Below, piece by piece: positions 52,601 through 63,412 of a stretch of DNA of 64,000 nucleotides (the first letter of the stretch is position 1; each line of letters begins with the position of its first letter). A program made the translations under genes and the position numbers. Origin of the DNA: Calliphora vicina (Eukaryota; Arthropoda; Insecta; Diptera; Calliphoridae); assembly GCF_958450345.1 (NCBI RefSeq), contig NC_088782.1:90628858-90692857 (forward strand), in the 5' to 3' direction. Below the pieces are notes generated by a model. That model was not told the origin of the DNA, ran no database searches, and saw only the letters and a list, made by a program, of their open reading frames with translations.

Positions 52601-52890
52601 AGAAAATCTTGTCTATAACAATATTTTCTATAGAAAATCTTGTCTATAACAATATTTTCTATAGAAAATCTTGTCTATAACAATATTTTCTATAGAAAAT
52701 CTTGTCTATAACAATATTTTCTATAGAAAATCTTGTCTATAACAATATTTTCTATAGAAAATCTTGTCTATAACAATATTTTCTATAGAAAATCTTGTCT
52801 ATAACAATATTTTCTATAGAAAATCTTGTCTATAACAATATTTTCTATAGAAAATCTTGTCTATAACAATATTTTCTATAGAAAATCTTG
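49612..52890 (+). repeat. 31-bp minisatellite, ~106 nearly identical copies
   Basis: Each 31-bp unit contains the perfect palindrome ATTTTCTATAGAAAAT followed by CTTGTCTATAACAAT. Copies are almost invariant; by eye the only changes are a T-to-C at 49817, 49848, 50406, 51925 and 51956 and a T-to-A at about 51804. There are no spacers and no coding pattern. Confidence 0.95.
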
Positions 52891-54560
52891 TGAGGAACAA
52901 CATTTTCGGTAGAAAAAATTGTGTAGAACAATATTTTCTATAGAAAATATTTTCTGTAAAAAATCTTGTATGACGATTTTTTCTATAGAAAATCTTCTGA
53001 AGGACAACATTTTCTATAGAAAATCTTCTGTAGGACAACATTTTCTATAGAAAATCTTCTGTAGGACAACATTTTCTATAGAAAATCTTCTGTAGGACAA
53101 CATTTTCTATAGAAAATCTTGTGTAGAACAATATTTTCTATAGAAAATGTTTTCTGTAGAAAATCTTGTGTATGACGATTTTTTCTATAGAAAATCTTCT
53201 GTAGGACAACATTTTCTATAGAAAATCTTCTGTAGGACAACATTTTCTATAGAAAATCTTCTGTAGGACAACATTTTCTATAGAAAATCTTCTTTAGGAC
53301 AACATTTTCTATAGAAAATCTTCTGTAGGACAACATTTTCTGTAGAAAATCTTGTGTAGAACAATATTTTCTATAGAAAATCTTGTGTAGAACAATATTT
53401 TCTATAGAAAATCTTGTGTAGAACAATATTTTCTATAGAAAATCTTGTGTAGAACAATATTTTCTATAGAAAATCTTGTGTAGAACAATATTTTCTATAG
53501 AAAATCTTGTGTAGAACAATATTTTCTATAGAAAATCTTGTGTAGAACAATATTTTCTATAGAAAATCTTGTGTAGAACAATATTTTCTATAGAAAATCT
53601 TGTGTAGAACAATATTTTCTATAGAAAATCTTGTGTAGAACAATATTTTGTATAGAAAATCTTGTGTAGAACAATATTTTCTATAGAAAATCTTGTGTAG
53701 AACAATATTTTCTATAGAAAATCTTGTGTAGAACAATATTTTCTATAGAAAATCTTGTGTAGAACAATATTTTCTATAGAAAATCTTGTGTAGAACAATA
53801 TTTTCTATAGAAAATCTTGTGTAGAACAATATTTTCTATAGAAAATCTTGTGTAGAACAATATTTTCTATAGAAAATCTTGTGTAGAACAATATTTTCTA
53901 TAGAAAATCTTGTGTAGAACAATATTTTCTATAGAAAATCTTGTGTAGAACAATATTTTCTATAGAAAATCTTGTGTAGAACAATATTTTCTATAGAAAA
54001 TCTTGTGTAGAACAATATTTTCTATAGAAAATCTTGTGTAGAACAATATTTTCTATAGAAAATCTTGTGTAGAACAATATTTTGTATAGAAAATCTTGTG
54101 TAGAACAATATTTTCTGTAGAAAATCTTGATTATAACAATATTTTCTATAGAAAATCTTGTGTATGACGACATTTTCTATAGAAAATCTTGTGTAGAACA
54201 ATATTTTTTATAGAAAATCTTGTGTAGAACAATATTTTCTATAGAAAATCTTGCGTAGAACAATATTTTCTATAAACAATCTTGTGTATAACAATATTTG
54301 CTGTAGAAAATCTTAAGTATAACTATATTTTCTGTTGAAAATCTTGAGTGTAACATTTTTCTATAGAAAATAAAATAATTTTCTATAGAAAATCTTGTCT
54401 ATAACTATATTTTTTGGACATGTTGTATATAATAGTATTTTCTATAGAAAATCGTATGAAAAACAGCATTTTCTTTAAAAATCTTGTCTATTATAAAGCA
54501 TTTTCTATAGAAAATCTCGTATTCAACAGCACTTTCTATAGACAATTTTGTGATAACAGA
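52891..54560 (+). repeat. Variant 31-bp minisatellite block
   Basis: The same palindrome with altered linkers: about 10 units with CTTCTGTAGGACAAC (52985-53335) and about 30 with CTTGTGTAGAACAAT (53340-54290), then increasingly degenerate copies to ~54560. Two irregular units near 52910 and 53105 share a duplicated rearrangement. Confidence 0.9.
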
Positions 54561-54962
54561 CGACTGTTTACAGCATAAAGCTACAGTAATATTAAAATTT
54601 TAAGTACTCTGCTGATGAAGAAAGTAATTTTTTAATACTATTTTAATACGGAACAAAAATATAATTTTCCATCCCTGTATATAAGATTTAAAGAAAAGAA
54701 AATCTTAAAATAGGAGAACACATATGGAACCGTAACAGCAAATCCAATATAGAATCGTATACATAATCTGTTGAAATTTCATAAAATTTTATAGAAATTG
54801 CAAACGGAATGCCAAACTTACATATATGTATGTATATAGCCTTGCCACGTATGTTTAAAGGTATTAAAAGAATTAAACACAACAATCGAACAAAAAGCTT
54901 TTTCTGAAATGTTTGTCATTTACTTTCATGTTTAAAAACGGCTAAAAAAATAGAATAACAAT

Positions 54963-55144
54963 ATGGGAGTCAAGGCGAATTGTTTAGACAAGTGAACTGT
55001 CAATTCACTTGTGATTGTTGTGGCAAAAAATACAACAAACCCAAAAGCAAAAACAACAACAGGCAACTTTGACAGTTCGACTATATTTTAACAAAAAGAT
55101 TTGTTGTTTTTGTACATGTTCTATAGATTCGCCTTGCTGGGAGT
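54963..55144. mobile_element. hAT-type MITE (CAAGGC family)
   Basis: The element is 54971-55136 (166 bp); ends CAAGGCGAAT and ATTCGCCTTG. Flanks ATGGGAGT and CTGGGAGT form an 8-bp duplication with one mismatch. Confidence 0.82.
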
Positions 55145-55254
55145 GGTGCGTTGCTCAATTATTTGTTGACAATAGCAACATACAACAACAAAAATGAAAT
55201 AAGCGCAAAAGCAACGTGCTCAAACAACGTGGTTGTTGTTTTTGTACAATATGT

Positions 55255-55550
55255 GTTCTGTGCAGTGTTACCATATGTCAAGTTTTCCCTTTTTAGCAAG
55301 GTTTTTGTGACGCAAAAAGTTTTATTTTTAAAAAAAAAGTTTTTTTTGGAAAATTGATATCAATAAGTTGAACCGATGATTTCAAAATGGGGAGATTGAT
55401 TTGAATATATTGAAAGTGTCTCCAGCACTAAATTCACATAAATTATCTCAGTTTGATTACATATATGTACGAATTGGGTTTTGTAATTTTAGTATGTACT
55501 TAGAAATAAAAAGTTTTCTTCAAAAAATATATAGCAACACTGGTTCTGTG
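55255..55550. mobile_element. hAT-type MITE (CAGTGTT ends)
   Basis: The element is 55263-55542 (280 bp); CAGTGTTACCATAT against ATATATAGCAACACTG. A perfect 8-bp duplication GTTCTGTG at 55255-55262 and 55543-55550. Confidence 0.85.
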
Positions 55551-55584
55551 TACGCGTGAGAACACATTATAAAAAGCTCTCTCT

Positions 55585-55812
55585 CAAGGCGAATTTATAT
55601 ACCAGGTGGTGTTGATAATGTTGTTTTGATGTTTGAACTGTCAATTATCCTGTGATTGTTGCGACGAATGCTACAACAAACGTAAAAGTAACACAAACAA
55701 CAGGCAAACTTTGACAGTTTAAACCACATAAACAAAAACAAATTGCAAGTGGTTTTTGTAAATGTTGTACTTGTTGTAGAATCGACACCACCTGGTATAT
55801 AAATTCGCATTG
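55585..55812. mobile_element. hAT-type MITE (CAAGGC family), third copy
   Basis: 228 bp; CAAGGCGAATTTATATACCA, then GGTGGTGTTGA, is mirrored at the right end (TCGACACCACCTGGTATATA, then AATTCGCATTG). No matching flanking duplication, so one side may be rearranged. Confidence 0.8.
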
Positions 55813-57080
55813 CTGAAGATTGACAAAAAAACACATACATACATATATGTATACATACAAATAAAGATTTGTTTATTATTATACATATATTTGCATGACG
55901 TCATGGAAAACAATAATAAATTACATTGTGTTTTGTTTTTTTTGGTTATATCTCAGCCCAGGTCCAACTTACTATGGTCTTATATACGTCGATGCAAAGG
56001 TCTCTGAAATATCTATCATTAGATATCCATATTGTCTATATTAATGACTTAGTAATCCAGATATAGGTCAAAAATAGGTAAAAAATCGATGTTGTCCTGG
56101 TTTTTTCCTTATATCTCAGACATTTGTGGACCGATTTTCTCGATTTTAAATAGCAACCGAGCCGGAAGAATTCCGGAGATATTGATATATGAATCATATA
56201 TGTATGTTATTTGGGGGCTTCGGAAAGTTGATTTCAACACACAGACGGACATGGCTATATCGATTCCGCTATCTATAACGATCCAGAATATATATACTTT
56301 ATGGGGTCGCAAATGAAAAATGTGGAAATTACAAACGGAATGACAAACTTATATATACCCTTGCCACTCATGGTGAAGGGTATAAAAGCCGACATCAAAA
56401 CTTCATTCTTTACTTTTTTAAAAAAATTTAAATTATTCGATTAATTTTAAACGTGTGATCGAATTATTCGAACAAGTTAAAATATCTTATTCCAATTATT
56501 CGTTTTATTCGAACAAGAGAAAAATCGAATAATTCGAATACCCTACCTGTTACCCATTTGTATCGGAATGGCTTCAATTTTCATTGGATTTTGTTGTACC
56601 TTCGTTAGATTTCTATTAATTCTGTTAATTCGCAAAAATAAAAAAAATATTAAATCAAAAATTAAGTTAAGATGTTAATTATAACTTGAAGAAAACCCAA
56701 TAATATTAAACAAAATTCAAATACACGGAAGGGGGTTTTATTCCAACAAATTTCATTTTACTTTTTGTGAAAAAGATAAATATGTACATTAATAAGTCCA
56801 CTTTCGAGTTTTTTGAATATTTTAAATAATGAGCTTGTTATTGGTCTATTTGGATTAAATCTTTTTTTCCCAGGAAAATAATTCCTGGGAATTTTCTCAC
56901 AATTTTCTGGGATTGCGGTATTGAAAATTTTGAGGAATTTCCTTGAAAACTCTAGTGTTAGACTAATTTTTTTGAGCATTACAAACATCAGCCCAAACCC
57001 TCCATAAAAAGGAAATAATGCCTTTTTATTAACACAAAAATAATTACAAATACTATTAAATATTTAAATTAGAAAATATT

Positions 57081-57700
57081 TTGTTAAAAGAAACTATCAA
57101 ACACTTAGCTGAAATGGAAGCGAAACTTCAAGAATCCTCTCGAGCTAAAGATGAGAAAATTCAGGAAATGTCTGAGGTTGTTAACAACAGAGTGGATATC
57201 ATTGACCAAAAGGTGTCAGATTTAGAAAATGGTGTTGATCAAAAACTGCATGACCTGGAAACAAAGGTTAATAATCTTCAATGCCAAGATGAACCGGTGC
57301 GAGTTATTTCAGAAACATCGAGTAGAATAATGACTCCTAGTTTTAATGGCACCACACCATTTAATGTGTTCAAGTTCCAGTTTGATACGGTTGCCAATAG
57401 AAACATGGGGAAAGACGAAGGAAAAGCCATCAAATTGATTTTGGCCTTAAAAGGAAATGCAGCGGTAGTATAGAGGTTGTTGCTGAAGATGAGAGAAATA
57501 TAGTCGACGAATTAAAAAAGGTCTTGGAGGCGTTTAATGATAAGCATAGCAAAGCCAGGGTAAAATGTTATAATTGTGGTAAATCTGGTGATATTCAGCG
57601 AAACTGCAAAGCACCGAGAAAACGAAGCAGATCTGTTTCGCCTCCAAGAAACAACCAGCCGTCAAATCATCAATCGTCACAAGAATCACCTTTAAACTAA
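57081..57700 (+). pseudogene. gag: Gypsy copy A gag, truncated and deleted
   Basis: Starts inside gag (KETIKHLAEMEAKLQESSR matches copy B at 62371). At about 57472 a ~390-bp deletion relative to copy B removes most of the capsid and creates TAG; the frame resumes with VVAEDERNIVDELKK and a decayed zinc knuckle CYNCGKSGDIQRNC (the knuckle His is changed to Asp). The slippery T TTA AAC and stop are kept at 57691-57700. Nonfunctional; the 5' LTR and N-terminus are missing. Confidence 0.85.
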
Positions 57701-57705
57701 AACGA

Positions 57706-58154
57706 GCTAGCACTATGGGGTAAGAGCTAGCTCCCACATCTGAGGGCCCCACAATCTCCATATCAGTAATGCAGCAGAAAAATAGCAATCTTACGGCTAG
57801 TGGATACATCAACGGTCAAAATCACATTTTTACTATAGACACAGGAGCGTCGCAGTCCATCGTCAAGCCCGATTTAGCCGATTTTAGTGGGGAGCAGCCA
57901 CTTTCTACGGTAAAGTAAATGTGAAAGTAATCATTGCCAATGTTAGCGTCAATCATGTATTTATTGATGCCGATATTGTGGACGAAGTAATCATTGGTGC
58001 TGATTTCATGATTACTCACGGCATTACTTTGGATATGGACCAAAAAGTTATGATTTGGCGAAATGTGGAAATATCCCTTGACGTGGGTTATGAAAATAGT
58101 ACTCAAGTAAGAAAGCTAGTTACCGTCAAGCATCAGATACTACCACCACAGTGA
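57706..58154 (+). pseudogene. Gypsy copy A protease region, disrupted
   Basis: FTIDTGASQSIVKPDL keeps the retropepsin DTG motif, but the pol frame has TAA at 57720-57722 where copy B has CAA, a short deletion after KPDLADF, and TGA at 58153 where copy B has TCA. It therefore cannot give an active Pol. Confidence 0.8.
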
Positions 58155-58175
58155 GAAACTTTAGTATGGGCTTGT

Positions 58176-61100
58176 ATGGAGGGAGATTGTGAGGACAACA
58201 GTTTGTGGGTGGTAGAACCAGCAGAAATAAAAAGTGATCTTATAACAGCAAAAGCCCTCATTAAACCCTGCAACAACAAAATAGTTCCTGTAAGAGTGCT
58301 TAACCTGTCCAGCTATGAAAAAGTCGTTAAGCCAAATTCCGAAATAGGTCAATGCACTTCAGCAGAGGAAGTAATCAATTGCGAGAAAAACCCGGAACCT
58401 GCCAATAAATCTACCAAAGAACACGAGCTACTAGCGGAATATGTGGGGAAAACACCGCCCGATAGAAATAAGGCCAAACAGCTTCTCAAGAAACATACCT
58501 TGGTCTTCGCCTTAAAAAGTCAAAGCCAAGGTAGAACGGCAATTGTAAACCATCAAATAAATACTGGCGAAGCGAGGCCCATAAAGCAGGCGCCCAGAAG
58601 TATTCCTCTAGCAAATCGAAGTGAGGTGAAGGAGTTGGTTAACGAAATGGAGCGGGATGGAGTAATCGAACCATCTTCAAGTCCTTGGAGCTCGCCTGTT
58701 GTGTTAGTTAAAAAGAAAGACGGCAGCACTAGGTTTTGCGTCGATTATAGAAAGCTGAACGACGTTACTAAAAAAGACAGCTACCCGCTACCAAGAATTG
58801 ACGACACCCTGGACACATTAGCTGGAACAAAATGGTTCTCCACATTGGACTTGCAAAGTGGTTATTGGCAGGTAGAGATTGCAGAAAAAGACAAAGAGAA
58901 AACTGCGTTTAGTGCTAGTGATGGATTATGGCAGTTTAATGTGATGCCCTTTGGACTCTGCAATGCTCCAGCCACATTCGAGCGTTTAATGGAACATGTG
59001 TTGAAAGGACTTCACTGGAAGACATGTTTGGTGTACCTCGATGACATAATTGTCATGGGGAAGACTTTCGATGAACACTTGAAAAACCTTGAAGAAGTCC
59101 TTAAACGAATAGCAGCGGCTGGACTAAAACTTAGCGTAAAGAAATGTGCATTGTTCCAGAAAGAAGTTAAGTATTTAGGGCATCGCGTAACAGCAGACGG
59201 CATATCAACAGATGAGGATAAAATACGAGCCGTAAAGGACTGGCCTCGTCCGAGAAATCTTCACGAATTGCGCAGTTTTCTAGGCCTTTGCACGTACTAC
59301 CGACGATTTGTACCGAATTTTGCCAGTGTTGCCGCAAGCCTACATGAGCTAACGCAGAAGTCGCGAGCGTTCCTGTGGAGTGAATCTCAAGAACAGGCAT
59401 TCCTGCAGTTAAAGGAATTGTTGTGTACAGCCCCAATTTTGGCATATCCCATCCCAGGGGCGAAGTTTGTGCTAGACAGCGATGCGAGTGGATACGGAAT
59501 AGGCGGTGTGCTTTCGCAGGTGATCAACGGGACGGAAAAGGTCATAGGCTACTACAGCCGAATACTTTCCAAGCCTGAGAGAAATTACTGCGTAACGCGA
59601 CGTGAACTCCTGGCAGTATTGGAGTGTGTGAAGCATTTCCACAAGTATTTGTATGGTCAGCACTTCCAACTGAGAACCGATCATTCTGCCCTCAGGTGGT
59701 TGTTGCAATTTAAACAACCTGAAGGGCAACTGGCTCGTTGGATTGAGCGGCTTCAGAGCTATGACTTTAGCATCGAGCACCGGAAGGGTTTGAAACACGG
59801 CAATGCGGACGCGCTCTCAAGACGGCCTTGCAACGTGGAATGCAAGCATTGCGCAAAAGCCGAGAGAAAGGAATGTGTCATTGACGTTCGACTAATGCAT
59901 ATAGAGTCCAGTGCAGATTGGTCTGTATCGCAGAGAAATGACCCCATACTGTCAAAAATAATATCGGCAAAAGAAGAAGGCAGAAGGCCAGCCCGCAATG
60001 AAATATCGGCCGAAAGTCCACTGATGAAATCATATTGGGCCCTATGGAATAGTCTACAATTGTTAAATGGCTGCTTATACCGCATATGGGAAAGTGCTGA
60101 CGGTAAAACAGTGACAAATCTAATTGTTGTACCATCCTCTAAAATAAACGAAGTAATGAAAGAGTTTCATGATGGTACCAGTGGTGGTCATCTTGGTGTG
60201 ACAAAAACCTTAGAGAAGCTAAAACAACGTTTTTATTGGGTGGGTTGTCAGCAAGCAGTAGCTGATTGGGTAGCCAATTGTCCACAATGCATAGCAGCGA
60301 AGGGCCCAGTAAGAAGAAGTCGTGGACAACTTCAGCAGTATAACTCAGGTGCGCCATTCGAGCGGATTGCGATGGATGTAGCAGGCCCTTTCCCTGTCAG
60401 TGATGCTGGAAACCGTTACGTTCTAGTGGTTATGGATTATTTCAGCAAATGGCCAGAGGTATATGCAATACCCAATCAGGAAGCTAATACGGTTATAAGC
60501 GTATTTGTGAACAACTGGGTGTGTCGCTATGGTGTTCCACTGGAGTTGCACTCGGATCAGGGTAGAAATTTTGAATCCGCCGTATTCAAGGAAATGTGCG
60601 ACTTATACGGAATAAGAAAAACCAGAACAACGCCACTGCATCCTCAATCTGATGGCATGGTCGAAAGATTCAATCGCACCCTGGAGGAATATTTAAGAAA
60701 AGTGGTCAGTGCACACCAGAAGGACTGGGATGAACACATACCAAAATTTCTATTGGCATACAGGTCAGCTGTTCATGACTCAACCTCTCGAACACCTGCA
60801 AAAATTGTCTTCGGGACAGAACTCAAGTTGCCTGGTGATTTAGAATTCGGTATTAAGCCCTCATCAAGTAATGAAAACACTTCCCAAGAGCAAGATGACC
60901 TTAACGAACTTCACGAATTCGTACGCAGACGAATAAAAATGACCAGCGACAAAATGAAAGCCAGATACGATCGAGCAGCGAATTCTGAGGGATTTAATGA
61001 AGGCCAACTTGTACTGCTGTATAACCCACAACGCAAGAAAGGACTGTCTCCCAAACTACAAAACCCATTGGGATGGACCATACAAGGTGATTAAGAAATT

Positions 61101-61227
61101 AAACGACGTGGTGTACAGAATACAGAAAGAAAAGAGCCTGAGATCTAAAATGAAGGTTGTACATCTAGAACGACTAGCTGCATATGGGAGAAGTGAATCT
61201 ATGCCTATTCGGGACGAACAGGCTTAA
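58176..61227 (+). pseudogene. pol: Gypsy copy A pol: RT, RNase H, integrase
   Basis: The 972-codon open stretch 58176-61094 holds RT (FCVDYRKLNDVT, MPFGLCNAPATFERLM, VYLDDIIVM), RNase H (LDSDASGYGIGGVLSQ, TDHSALRWLL), the integrase HHCC finger (HLGVTKTLEKL, CPQC) and the D,D,E core (IAMDVAGPFPV, LHSDQGRNFES, MVERFNRTL). A single-base indel near 61070 moves the last ~50 residues (WDGPYKVIKKLNDVVYRI) to another frame ending at 61227. Upstream protease is broken. Ty3/gypsy with tRNA-Leu primer; clade not resolved. Confidence 0.88.
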
Positions 61228-61238
61228 GCGGGGGGCAG
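61226..61238 (+). promoter_or_regulatory. Polypurine tract of gypsy copy A
   Basis: AAGCGGGGGGCAG directly before the LTR start TGTTACG. Confidence 0.75.
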
Positions 61239-61839
61239 TGTTACGAAATTGTACTTGAATTGAAATATAACGATTTTAACGGCTGATTTAAAAGTAGCAT
61301 AATGCTTTCAAGTAACAGTGCTGTAAAACTGTAACATATCTGTGGGCATTGTTAAATAAAAGCTTTCAGTTGATTTGATTGTAAGTTGGCAACGCTGTAT
61401 TCGAGTTCGAATAATCAGTTAAAGAACATTGTAGAAAGTACACCACAGATGGCGTATGATCTAGAATATTCGAACTTTGACAGTTAAAGAGCTTTCTAGA
61501 TGGTAATGCAGTGTTATAAATAGTGGCAGAGGTTGCAGTCGTTAGTGAGTTGATCAGAGACGCTTTTCGAGAAAACATCATCTAAGTGCCTTAAAGTGTG
61601 TTGTGTTTGTTTTCAAAGTAAATTCGTGTACATTATAAATTGTGTCTGTAATTCTGAGAATTTATAAACGTGTATAAGAAAACATTGAGTGGCTATTTAA
61701 TTCTGTTGTTGTTGTACATTTTAAATAAATAAAGAGTTGTTACAATTTTTAAACTACTAAACGGCTTTTATTTGCAATCAAAAGTATCCGGTTTATTTAA
61801 AGGAAATAAACCAGCGTTTTGAAAAGTTAAAACGTAACA
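61239..61839 (+). repeat. 601-bp LTR shared by two tandem gypsy copies
   Basis: Starts TGTTACG and ends CGTAACA, perfect inverted ends. It is the 3' LTR of copy A (PPT upstream) and the 5' LTR of copy B (PBS downstream). A TATAAATAGTGGCAGAGG element near 61515 and the following AGTCGTTAGTGAG resemble an insect TATA box and initiator; AATAAATAAAG near 61724 may be the polyadenylation signal. Confidence 0.88.
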
Positions 61840-61841
61840 AT

Positions 61842-61859
61842 TGGTGTCAGAAGTGGGAT
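61842..61859 (+). promoter_or_regulatory. Primer-binding site, tRNA-Leu type
   Basis: TGGTGTCAGAAGTGGGAT starts 2-3 bases after the LTR and is complementary to a tRNA-Leu 3' end (CCCACTTCTGACACCA). Confidence 0.8.
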
Positions 61860-61874
61860 TGCAAATTAATAAGC

Positions 61875-63412
61875 ATGAAGTTTGAGGAACTGAAAGTTGA
61901 ACAACTCAAGAAGGAACTGAGTAAGTTGGAGCTACCAACAGCAGGTAACAAGGCAGAATTGCAAAAGAGGCTTATAGACGAATTCAAACGGCGTGATATT
62001 GACATCGGTGCTTACGAATTCGAGTATAAGGAAGAAATGGAAGTTTCTACACGTTCAACAACAAGCAGCATGGATTTAAGCACAATGTTCGCGGCTATGA
62101 TGGAAAAAATGGAAACAGCCAACGAGAAACTTCTGTCTGAAGTTAAAGCAGAAGTTCAAGAAACTTCTAAAGTAAACAACGAGAAACTTCTGTCTGAAGT
62201 TAAAGCAGAAGTCCAAGAAACTTCTAAAGTAAACAACGAGAAACTTCTTGCTGAAGTTAAAGAAGAAAATAAAATAATGGAAATGAAATTTCAAGAAACA
62301 TCTAGAGTCAACAATGAGAAACTTCTTGCCGACAATGAGAAACTTAGTTCTGAGGTTAAAGCTGAAGTCAAAGAAACTATAAAACACTTAGCGGAAATGG
62401 AAGCGAAACTTCAAGAATCTTCTAGAGTAACAGATGAGAAAATTCAGGAAATGTCTGAGGTTATTAACTGCAGAGTGGATGTCATTGATAAAAAGGTTTC
62501 GGAATTAGAAACAAAAGTGAATAATGTTCAATGTCAAGAAGGAGCAGTTATTAACAACAGAATGGATGAAATTGACAAAAAGGTGTCCGACTTGGTAACA
62601 AAAGTGAATAGTCATCAGTATCAAGAAGGAGCGGTACGAATTATTCCGGAATCCTCTAGTAGAATAAAGGCCCCTAGTTTTGATGGCACTACACCATTTA
62701 ATTTTTCAAATTCCAGTTTGATACAGTTGCCATTAGAAACATGTGGAACAATGAAGAAAAATCTATAGAATTGATTTTGGCCTTAAAAGGGAATGCAGCA
62801 GTAGTTCTTGAAAGCGTGCCAGCAAGCAACAGAAATTGTTATGATGACATAATGGATGCGCTACAACGTAAGTACGGTGGCGAACATAAAAAAGAATTAT
62901 ACCGAATGGAATTGCGTGGTAGAGTGCAGAAACCCAATGAGACGCTACAAGATTTTGCGTTGGAAATCGAGCGTTTGCTACAGCTTACTTATCCAGGGGA
63001 GAACAACCCATTTTTGGACCATATCAAGATAGAGGCATTCGTCAATGGCATTCGCGATCCTGAAATAAAACATGCGGTTTGTGCTACACCTAAACCATCA
63101 TTTGCTGAAACAGTCTCATTTGCACTGGCGCAAGAAACGGCGAAAATAATTTCAAAGCCGCAAATATGCAAGGTGCGCAATATCGAGGTTGTTGCTGAAG
63201 ACGATAGAAATATAGTCGATGAATTAAAAAAGGTCTTGGAGGCGTTTAATCATAAGCATAGCAAAGCCAGAGTAAAATGTTATAATTGCGGTAAATCTGG
63301 TCATATTCAACGAAACTGCAAAGCACCGAGAAAACGAACCAGATCTGTTTCGCCTCCAAGAAACAACCAGCCGTCAAATCATCAATCGTCACAAGAATCA
63401 CCTTTAAACTAA
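61875..63412 (+). pseudogene. gag: Gypsy copy B gag with SAP domain, one frameshift
   Basis: The ATG is at 61875, 16 bp after the PBS. The first ~40 residues form a SAP-like helix pair (LKVEQLKKELSKLELP, then GNKAELQKRL), a DNA/chromatin-binding module unusual in Gag. Residues ~75-250 are coiled coil built of repeats of NEKLLSEVKAEVQETSKV. A one-base deletion near 62703 relative to copy A shifts the frame; from 62741 the capsid (ALQRKYGGEHKKELY, LEIERLLQLTYPGE) and one CCHC knuckle CYNCGKSGHIQRNC follow. Stop TAA at 63410. Confidence 0.85.

Larger units (their letters stand above)
49357..56384 (+). mobile_element. DINE-1-like element swollen to 7 kb by a minisatellite
   Basis: 5' end CAAGTAAAAGAGCTATATTC with hairpin ATTCGGC-TGT-GCCGAAT; 3' part 55975-56384 with GGGGGCTTCGGAAAGTTG, ACACACAGACGGACATGG and the GGTGAAGGGTATA end. 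The boundaries are supported by the uninterrupted hAT copy at 13880-13925, which lacks it. The phrase AACTTACTATGGTCT occurs both at 49583 and 55978, and a second decayed 3' end lies at 54805-54868, so two nested or duplicated copies may be involved. Confidence 0.75.
45235..56553 (-). mobile_element. hAT element (TAGGGTATTC family), third layer, split three ways
   Basis: The ends at 45243 (TAGGGTATTCATTCGACTAA) and 56545 (GAATACCCTA) carry an identical 8-bp duplication CCTGTTAC at 45235-45242 and 56546-56553, although 11.3 kb apart. The parts 45243-46106, 48659-49356 and 56388-56545 total ~1.7 kb and are collinear with the complement of the 1.4-kb copy at 13723-15130. The rest is nested Tc1 and DINE-like DNA. 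Confidence 0.88.
45031..56954. mobile_element. TIR element (TAGAGTTTTTC ends), second layer
   Basis: Left 45031-45234 begins TAGAGTTTTTC and has repeated TTTCCCGGGAA-like words; right 56554-56954 ends in the mirrored GAAAACTCTA after TTCCCAGGAAAATAATTCCT-type words. Together about 0.6 kb once the hAT inside is removed. The ends fit the hAT consensus (YARNG); the 8-bp flanks ACTTTAGA and GTGTTAGA agree at only five positions, so the duplication is not secure. Confidence 0.6.
44370..57005 (+). mobile_element. Dispersed repeat (GGGCCTTATATGGGAGC family), outermost layer of a nested stack
   Basis: 44370-45030 follows the repeat at 2225-2876 as far as GATCGGTATACTTTA, and 56955-57005 resumes it with GTGTTAGACTAATTTTTTTG and CATTACAAACATC. 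The 11.9 kb between is inserted DNA. It also carries the small MITE at 44491. Confidence 0.75.

Noticed and set aside
52814..54173. Minus-strand ORFs of 60-75 codons in the minisatellite
   Set aside because: They exist only because three 31-bp units make 93 bp, a multiple of 3; the peptide is a repeat artefact without start context.
49612..54560. CRISPR-like array of palindromic repeats
   Set aside because: Units are directly contiguous with no variable spacers, the host is eukaryotic and no cas genes occur; it is a minisatellite.
59012..60357. Minus-strand ORFs opposite gypsy pol
   Set aside because: Shadow frames of the pol coding strand without recognisable domains.
61842..61859. Possible tRNA gene fragment
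   Set aside because: Only 18 bases complementary to a tRNA 3' end at the correct distance from an LTR; it is a primer-binding site.
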